Positions 57,920 to 64,000 of a stretch of 64,000 nt of DNA are shown in pieces. This stretch comes from JAIVGV01 sp036389335. GTDB lineage: Bacteria; Acidobacteriota; Blastocatellia; Pyrinomonadales; Pyrinomonadaceae. Positions within the stretch are counted from its first letter, which is position 1. Each line of letters starts with the position of its first letter. The stretch lies in contig DASVQC010000012.1 in assembly GCA_036389335.1 (NCBI GenBank), positions 14,063-78,062 of the forward strand. Direction: 5' to 3'. Under the pieces are notes generated by a model. It worked only from the letters and a program-made list of their open reading frames with translations, was not told the DNA's origin and made no database searches. Position numbers and translations under genes: made by a program.

Positions 57920-60109
57920 ATGAAGTTAAGAAAATCAGCGTCGATTCTCGCCACAGCCCTGCTCATGGTTTGTCAGTCGCACCCCGCCCTCGCGCAGACG
58001 GGCGGCACGATCCGCGGCAGGGTGACGGTCGCCGAGGACGGCAAGGTCGTTCACAACGCCGTCGTCACCATCGTCCAGTCGAAGCGTTCCGTCCAGACGA
58101 ACGAGGAAGGCGTTTACGAGATCGCGGGCGTCGCGCCGGGCTCTTACACCGTGCTCGCACACATGGAGGGCTTCCCCGACGCGGTCGAGAAAGTGACCGT
58201 GGCGGCGGGCGTCACGGCGACGGCGGATATCCAGTTGCACCTCGCCGGGCTGAAAGAGGAAGTGACGGTGACGGCGACGGGCAGCGAGCAGACCACCTTC
58301 GAGTCTTTCCAGACGGTGGACACGATCGACACGCTGCGGCTCACGGAGGAGAGCCACCCGTCGCTCGGCGAGGTGCTGGAGAAGGAGCCCGGCGTCGCCA
58401 AGCGCAGCTTCGGCCCCGGCCCGTCGCGCCCCGTGGTGCGCGGCTTCGACGGCGACCGCGTGCTCATCACGCAGGACGGCTCGCAGACCGGCTCGCTCGG
58501 CTCGCAGTCGGGCGATCACGCCGAGCCCATCGACGTGATGTCGCTCGAACGCCTCGAAGTGGTGAAAGGCCCCGCGACGCTGCTCTACGGCAGCAGCGCG
58601 GTGGGCGGCGTGGTCAACGCCGTGACGGGCCACGACGCGGCGCACGAGGGCTGGCGCGGCTACGTGACGGGCGTCGGCGCGACGACGATGGATCAGGGCG
58701 GGGCGTCGGGCGGCGTCGAGTACGGCACCGGCAAGTGGATGTTCTGGGGCAACGGCTCCCTGCAGCGCACGGGCGACGTCCACACGCCGCTCGGCGTCGT
58801 CGAGCAGTCGTTCACGCGCGAGGGCAACGGCACGCTCGGCACGGGCTGGTACTCGGACAAAAAGTTCGCGAGCTTCACCTACAACTACGATCACCGCCGC
58901 TACGGCATCCCGTTCGCCTCGTTCTTCGAGAGCGGGGGGGCGGACTTCGGCTCCGACGTTTCGATCAACGCGCGCCGCCACGACTTCAAGTTCAACGGCG
59001 GGCTGCGCGATCTCGGCGCGGCGGTCGGCGGCGTCCGCCTGACGCTCGACTACAGCGACTACAAGCACGACGAGCTGGAAGGCGAGGAGGTCGGGACCGA
59101 GCTGACGAACAAGCAGTTCCTCTACCGCGGCGTCTTCGATCAGAAGAAGAGCGGGAAGCTCACCGGCAGCTTCGGCTTCGCGGGCTTCCATCGCGACTAC
59201 AAGACGACGGGCGCGGAAGCCATCGCCCCCCCGACCGCACAGGAAAACTTCGCCGCCTTCGCCCTCGAAGAGATCGATCTTGAGCGCGTCCGGTTCCAGC
59301 TCGGCGGGCGCGTCGAGCGCAACGCCTACAACCCCGACGGCTCGATTGATCGCTCGTTCACGGGCTTCTCCGGCGCGGCGGGCGTCCGCGTCGGCCTCTG
59401 GACGAACGGCGCGTTCGTCGCCAACTACACGCACTCCTACCGCGCCCCCGCGCTCGAAGAGCTTTACAACAACGGCCCGCACGCGGGCAACCTGACCTTC
59501 GAGATCGGCAACCCGTTCTTGACGCGCGAGCGCAACGACGGCGTCGACGTGAGCTTGCGCCACGAGTCGAAGCGCTTCCACGGCGAGGCGAACGTCTACT
59601 ACTACAACATCAAAGACTTCGTCTTCCTCGCCCCGACCGGCGCGATCCGCGAGAACCTGATCGAGGCGCGCTACGATCAGGCGGACAGCCGCTTCGTCGG
59701 CGCGGAGGTGAGCGCGGACTTCGGGCTCACCGACAACCTCTTCGCCAACGTCGGGCTCGACGCCGTGGACGCTCAGCTAAAGGACGGGACGCCGCTGCCG
59801 CGCATCCCGCCTTGGCGCGCGCGCTTCGGGCTCGACTATCGCTACAAGGGCTTCAGCGTGCGGCCCGGGGTCGTGATGGTCAAGGATCAGGATCAGCTTT
59901 TCCCGACCGAGACGCGCACCCCCGGCTACACGCTCTTCGACTTCTCGGGCTCGTACACGCTCGCGCGCACGCACGTCGCGCACGTCTTCGCGCTCAACAG
60001 CTTCAACCTCGGCAACCGCGTCTACCGCAACCACCTCTCCTTCATCAAAGACCTCGCGCCGGAGATCGGTCGCGGCGTGCGCTTCACTTACACCGTCAGG
60101 TTCTTCTAG
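57920..60109 (+). CDS. TonB-dependent receptor, ZnuD-like
   Basis: Outer-membrane transporter, 729 residues from ATG 57920, with ggagtgtcagga before it and a signal peptide (ILATALLMVCQSHPALAQ). An N-terminal carboxypeptidase-regulatory-like domain (about 30-115: GTIRGRVTVAEDGKVVHNAV) precedes the plug with VVRGFDGDRVLITQDG, GDHAEPIDVMSLERLEVVKG and PATLLYGSSAVGGVVN, which closely resembles zinc receptors of the ZnuD type. The barrel ends with VRFTYTVRFF, the terminal aromatic expected for Bam. The substrate could be zinc, but heme or another metal complex is possible. Confidence 0.87.
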   Translation: MKLRKSASILATALLMVCQSHPALAQTGGTIRGRVTVAEDGKVVHNAVVTIVQSKRSVQTNEEGVYEIAGVAPGSYTVLAHMEGFPDAVEKVTVAAGVTATADIQLHLAGLKEEVTVTATGSEQTTFESFQTVDTIDTLRLTEESHPSLGEVLEKEPGVAKRSFGPGPSRPVVRGFDGDRVLITQDGSQTGSLGSQSGDHAEPIDVMSLERLEVVKGPATLLYGSSAVGGVVNAVTGHDAAHEGWRGYVTGVGATTMDQGGASGGVEYGTGKWMFWGNGSLQRTGDVHTPLGVVEQSFTREGNGTLGTGWYSDKKFASFTYNYDHRRYGIPFASFFESGGADFGSDVSINARRHDFKFNGGLRDLGAAVGGVRLTLDYSDYKHDELEGEEVGTELTNKQFLYRGVFDQKKSGKLTGSFGFAGFHRDYKTTGAEAIAPPTAQENFAAFALEEIDLERVRFQLGGRVERNAYNPDGSIDRSFTGFSGAAGVRVGLWTNGAFVANYTHSYRAPALEELYNNGPHAGNLTFEIGNPFLTRERNDGVDVSLRHESKRFHGEANVYYYNIKDFVFLAPTGAIRENLIEARYDQADSRFVGAEVSADFGLTDNLFANVGLDAVDAQLKDGTPLPRIPPWRARFGLDYRYKGFSVRPGVVMVKDQDQLFPTETRTPGYTLFDFSGSYTLARTHVAHVFALNSFNLGNRVYRNHLSFIKDLAPEIGRGVRFTYTVRFF

Positions 60110-60219
60110 GACGACCCTCGTGTGATGTTGACACGACACGGGCGCGGCGTTTGACAGCCAGACCGCCGCGCCCGGATCATGCTCGCGCCGAGCGCGCGGG
60201 CGGTCACGCGCCCGAACGA

Positions 60220-61647
60220 ATGAGATTACCTTTCGACAGCGCCACTCTCATCCTCTTCGTGATCGCCGCCACCGTCACCACGGCGCGCGCGCAGACGACC
60301 GAAGCGAGGATCAGTGTCGTCTCGCTCTCGCCCCCGCGCGTCCGCGTCGAAGGATCGCGGAGCGCGGCGACTAAAGCTTGGTCGTTCCGCAACGCCTACG
60401 CCGGGCTCGCCGGGCTCGGCGAGAGGATCGAAAACCTCTCGCTCTCGGACGAGCGCGGCGCTGACGTGCCGGTGCGCAGGCTCGCGCCCGGCGAGTACAC
60501 AGCCGAGCGGGACGCGGCGAAGTTCAGCTACGAAATCAAACTCGATCCGCCGGCCCTCGCCAACGACGCCGCGCACGTCTCGTGGCTCGCCGAGTCGCGC
60601 GGCGCGCTCATGCCCGGCGACCTGCTGCCGCTCCCGCTCGCGCGCGCCCGCCTCACCTTCAAGCTGCCCGCGGGTTGGAAAGTCGCGTCGTGCGAAGAAG
60701 CAAACGCGGCGGGCGTTTACGATCTCGCGGACGCTGAATCTTTCGTCGCCTTCGCGGGCAGCGACTTGCGGCAGGGCGCGACGAAGGTGCGAGGCATGGG
60801 GTTAACAGTCGCCTTTGCGGGCGACTGGGCGTTCGCGGACGAAGACGCCGCCGAGGTCGTCGCCGCGATAGTCAAGGAGCACGCCAAAACTTTCGACGGT
60901 GTGCCGCGGAAGAACGCGCTCGTCGTCGTCGCGCCTCTCCCGCGCCGGTCGGTCGCGAGCCAGTGGGCTGCGGAGGCGCGAGGCGGGACCGTCCTCTACC
61001 TTTCCGGGCGCGCGCCGTCGAAGGCCTCCGCCCTCTCGCGTCTCGGAACGCCGCTCGCGCACGAGTTGTTCCACCTCTGGGTTCCGAACGGTCTCGGGCT
61101 CACGGGCGACTACGACTGGTTCTACGAAGGCTTCACCAACTATCAGGCGCTTCGCGCCTCGCAGCGACTCGGCGATCTCAACTTCGACGACTACCTCGAC
61201 GCGCTCGCGCGAACCTCCGACGCCTACGACGCGCTGAAGGCGCAGGACGCGCTCTCGCTCGTCGAGGCGTCGTCGCGCCGCTGGAGCGGCTCGAACGCGC
61301 TCGTCTATCACAAGGGGATGCTCGTCGCGGCCCTCTACGATCTCCGGCTGCGAAACGCGACGGGCGGCAAACGCTCCCTCGACGACGTTTACCGCGCCCT
61401 CTTCCGCCGCGCGCACGCTGGCGGGCGCGACGGGAACGCCGTCGTCCTCGAAGCACTCGAAGAGACGGCGGGCGGTAGCGACTTCACGGGGCGGTTCATT
61501 CGGGGCGCGGTAAAGATCGATCTCGCCGCCGAGCTTCAAACATACGGTCTGCTCTTACAGCGAACGGGCGCGCGCAGCCGCGTCACCGTCTCAACCCCCC
61601 TACGGGGTTCGCAGCGCGACTTGCTCCGACAGTTTGGGTTACAATAA
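60220..61647 (+). CDS. Secreted gluzincin (M1/M61-like) peptidase
   Basis: 475 residues from ATG 60220, with a signal peptide (LILFVIAATVTTARAQ). The zinc motif HELFH near residue 283 with a downstream glutamate in WFYEGFTNY is the gluzincin HExxH...E arrangement. The N-terminal half is beta-rich, and the C-terminal half is helical. Family members of the M61 and M1 clans remove N-terminal residues. It lies 110 bp after the receptor and may be part of the same transcript. Confidence 0.85.
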   Translation: MRLPFDSATLILFVIAATVTTARAQTTEARISVVSLSPPRVRVEGSRSAATKAWSFRNAYAGLAGLGERIENLSLSDERGADVPVRRLAPGEYTAERDAAKFSYEIKLDPPALANDAAHVSWLAESRGALMPGDLLPLPLARARLTFKLPAGWKVASCEEANAAGVYDLADAESFVAFAGSDLRQGATKVRGMGLTVAFAGDWAFADEDAAEVVAAIVKEHAKTFDGVPRKNALVVVAPLPRRSVASQWAAEARGGTVLYLSGRAPSKASALSRLGTPLAHELFHLWVPNGLGLTGDYDWFYEGFTNYQALRASQRLGDLNFDDYLDALARTSDAYDALKAQDALSLVEASSRRWSGSNALVYHKGMLVAALYDLRLRNATGGKRSLDDVYRALFRRAHAGGRDGNAVVLEALEETAGGSDFTGRFIRGAVKIDLAAELQTYGLLLQRTGARSRVTVSTPLRGSQRDLLRQFGLQ

Positions 61648-61748
61648 CCGGCAGCGGGATCACGGCGAGCCGCGCGCCGCGCTGCTTGCTTCGTGATTCT
61701 CCGCGAAAATTCCCGTCCACACGTCCGCCTGAGTGCGAGCCGCCGAGA

Positions 61749-62876
61749 ATGCAGACACCTTCAGAGACAGTCGCGCGAAGAGCCGTCATCACGTTCCTGC
61801 TGCTTGCGACGACGGCGACGTTCGTCGCCGGCTGCAAGACTCTGGCGGGCGTGCGCCGCACGGGCGTCATCATCGCGCAGCGCGCGCAGGTGCGCAGCTC
61901 GACCGCCATCGTCGCGGCGGACATCAAGGAAGTCATGCGCGGCGACGTGGTGGACATCGTGGAATCGTCCGACGTGGGCGAGTCGGAGAAGCAGCGCGAG
62001 CGTTGGCTGCGCGTGCGCACGCACGACGCGGAAAACACCGAGGGCTGGATCGAGTCGCGCAACGTCATGCCGCAGGAACTGCTCGACCGCTCGCTCCGCC
62101 TCGCCGAAGAGGACAAGAACATTCCCGCGCAAGCCACGGGGCAGCTACGCGCCAGCGCCAACCTGCGCTTCTCGCCCGACCGCAGCAACAACGAAAACAT
62201 TTTGTTGAAGCTCGAAGGCAGCTCCCACTTCGAGATCGTCGGCTGGAAGCGCGTGCCCACCCCGAAGACCGCCGAGACCACCGAGAGCGACGACGCGCCC
62301 AAGCCGGGTTCGGCGCAGACGAATAACCGGAGGCGCGGCGAGAGCGAAGCGGCTAAACCGCAGGAAGAGCCGGACGAGCTCTGGTACAAGGTTCGTCTGA
62401 CGCCGGACGTCTCGCCCGCCCCCGCCGGCTGGGTGTTCGGCAAGCAGGTCGAGCTGTCGGTTCCGAGCGACATCATCTTCTACCGCGGCGGGCGCGAGTT
62501 CGTCGCGTGGCACAGGCTCGACGAGGCGGAGAAGGGGAATAGTTCAACGCCGGGCGACGCGCAGCCGGGCAGTTGGGTGATTTTGGAGAAGGGCGACGAC
62601 GAGTCGTCCGGCACAGACCAGCCGGACTTCGACCGCATCTATGTCCTCGGCTACGACAAGACCCGTCAGGAGCACTACACCGCTTACCGCAGCCACGACA
62701 TAAGAGGTCATCTACCGCTGCGCATCGAGGAGAGCGGCGGGAGTAAATTCTTCGTCATCAGGGCGGAGGACGGCACGGAGGTCAAGGACTACCGCTTCCG
62801 GATATACAAAGACGACCGGGGGCATTTAAGAACCGAGCCGGTGCAAGAGTTACCAAGCGCGGCGAAGAAGAAATAG
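61749..62876 (+). CDS. Lipoprotein with SH3-like domains, function unknown
   Basis: 375 residues. Start ATG 61749 gives a signal peptide with lipobox FVAGC (Cys near residue 29). Two SH3b-like beta segments follow, RAQVRSSTAIVAADIKEVMRGDVVDIVES and GQLRASANLRFSPDRSNNENILLKLEG, each ending near a trp-rich turn (WLRVRTHDAE, WYKVRLTPD). The C-terminal 140 residues have no recognised fold. SH3b domains often bind cell-wall peptides. It is the last protein gene before the rrn promoters. Confidence 0.75.
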   Translation: MQTPSETVARRAVITFLLLATTATFVAGCKTLAGVRRTGVIIAQRAQVRSSTAIVAADIKEVMRGDVVDIVESSDVGESEKQRERWLRVRTHDAENTEGWIESRNVMPQELLDRSLRLAEEDKNIPAQATGQLRASANLRFSPDRSNNENILLKLEGSSHFEIVGWKRVPTPKTAETTESDDAPKPGSAQTNNRRRGESEAAKPQEEPDELWYKVRLTPDVSPAPAGWVFGKQVELSVPSDIIFYRGGREFVAWHRLDEAEKGNSSTPGDAQPGSWVILEKGDDESSGTDQPDFDRIYVLGYDKTRQEHYTAYRSHDIRGHLPLRIEESGGSKFFVIRAEDGTEVKDYRFRIYKDDRGHLRTEPVQELPSAAKKK

Positions 62877-62937
62877 GCTGTAAAATCAATAGTTTCCCGC
62901 GGACAGTTGCAGGCGTGAAATTTTCTTTCGCGCGCGC

Positions 62938-62965
62938 TTGACAACTCCCTGAGAATCTCTATAAT
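62938..62965 (+). promoter_or_regulatory. rrn promoter P1, consensus
   Basis: A consensus TTGACA (62938-62943) is separated by 16 bp from a consensus TATAAT (62960-62965). An AT-rich stretch (gaaattttcttt) lies upstream as a possible UP element. The predicted start is near 62972. Confidence 0.88.
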
Positions 62966-63020
62966 GCCCATTCGCCTGAAACACGGCGGTTGAAATCCCG
63001 GTAAACCAAGCGCTTTGACG

Positions 63021-63062
63021 AGCCGCTTCTCTTTGCAGAGTTTTGTCGAGAGAGAGCGGCTA
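63021..63062 (+). promoter_or_regulatory. Leader hairpin between the two rrn promoters
   Basis: agccgcttctct pairs with agagagcggct with one mismatch around a T-rich loop. It lies in the transcript from P1 only. It may act in processing or antitermination. Confidence 0.5.
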
Positions 63063-63141
63063 TTTCGTCCGCCGAAGATGGTAAATTTTTCGGCGAGCCC
63101 GGCAACCGAAACCGAGACTCGCGCGTCAAACTCTGACGCGC

Positions 63142-63170
63142 TTGACAAGGTGGACGTGCTGAGTTAAAGT
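63142..63170 (+). promoter_or_regulatory. rrn promoter P2
   Basis: TTGACA at 63142-63147, a 17-bp spacer and TAAAGT at 63165-63170. Confidence 0.6.
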
Positions 63171-63257
63171 CGCGTTTTGCTTGAGACGACAAGGAGTCGG
63201 CTATAGGCAACCGGAACGAATCCGAGGCATCTAAGTCTAGATTCGGTCAAGACAAAC

Positions 63258-63398
63258 CGATCTTTGAAAACTAGATAGAGCGTGTCCTGTTAATAGACCT
63301 TTGAGAGCGGCTGTGAGCGATAAAGCTCGCGGCTTAAAACTCGAGAAGAGTCATTATCGGATACTTGACCAGTATCGATAATGTTCCAGAGATACAAA
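63258..63398 (+). promoter_or_regulatory. rrn leader with GATCTTTGAAAACT motif and local hairpin
   Basis: The leader contains gatctttgaaaactaga, a motif seen in many bacterial rrn leaders. Near its end, cattatcggatact pairs with agtatcgataatg (63352-63384) with one bulged base, just upstream of the 16S 5' end. Confidence 0.6.
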
Positions 63399-63399
63399 T

Positions 63400-64000
<601 letters not shown>

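Noticed and set aside
60127..60220. TTGACA boxes upstream of the gluzincin gene as a promoter
   Set aside because: Two TTGACA sequences occur at about 60132 and 60154, but no acceptable -10 box lies 16-18 bp downstream of either.

Overview
Chromosomal window of a GC-rich, Gram-negative-type bacterium, most probably an acidobacterium of the Blastocatellia/Pyrinomonadaceae type. The reasons are the 5' third of a 16S rRNA gene at the right edge with an acidobacterial-looking V1-V4 sequence, a VWA protein of the kind common in Acidobacteria, many secreted proteins with outer-membrane architecture, and the general gene set. This placement is by pattern recognition; no database was searched. No phage, transposase or CRISPR array is present. 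The window is mainly core metabolism and envelope biology.

Layout. 1-9.4 kb: beta-CASP RNase, sucD, small coiled-coil protein, ndk, a stand-alone nuoI, ABC ATPase, CNB-DUF1003 protein, HAD hydrolase, SirB1-like protein, MacB-like permease. 9.4-11.3 kb (minus): three zinc-ribbon or secreted proteins. 11.3-17.1 kb: M28 carboxypeptidase, an AT-richer lipoprotein, secreted proteins and a TPR protein. 17.4-28.5 kb: larE, glutamate dehydrogenase, an OmpA-like porin with a strong promoter and a structured leader, an Asp-box propeller protein, rpsA and an HU/IHF protein. 28.5-33 kb: HIT protein, then hflX-pgpH (minus). 33.5-39.8 kb: propeller protein, site-2 protease-trpS-scpA-scpB-DUF-rluB. 39.9-46.1 kb: acyl-CoA dehydrogenase, hicBA, meaB, methylmalonyl-CoA epimerase, two parvulins. 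46.2-50.8 kb: MBL hydrolase, solo HicB, mtnP, TPR protein, PfkB kinase, DUF2007 protein, cutA. 50.8-57.1 kb (minus): LOG protein, fabI, an AT-rich secreted protein, M48 protease, purH, VWA protein and a 25-residue membrane peptide. 57.4-62.9 kb: His/Cys protein, ZnuD-like TonB receptor, gluzincin peptidase, SH3-like lipoprotein. 62.9-64 kb: tandem rrn promoters and 16S rRNA.

The most unusual signal is in the intergenic DNA. About fifteen gaps hold palindromic arrays of 7-bp tandem repeats in several sequence families (units such as gttagct, gtcagta, gtgacag, cagaggt, cggtttt). One arm carries the unit and the other its reverse complement. Most abut a stop codon at 0-12 bp, several supply the stop codon or last residues of the upstream gene, several end a few bases before the next start codon in place of a Shine-Dalgarno, one is nested inside another, and none lies in a divergent promoter gap. 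They look like an active or recently active family of gene-end elements resembling the heptamer STRR repeats of cyanobacteria. Further points are an apparent AUC start codon for hflX, a nested-helix leader RNA upstream of the OmpA-like gene, a hidden 25-residue membrane peptide, and repeated fusion of zinc ribbons to membrane or protease domains.
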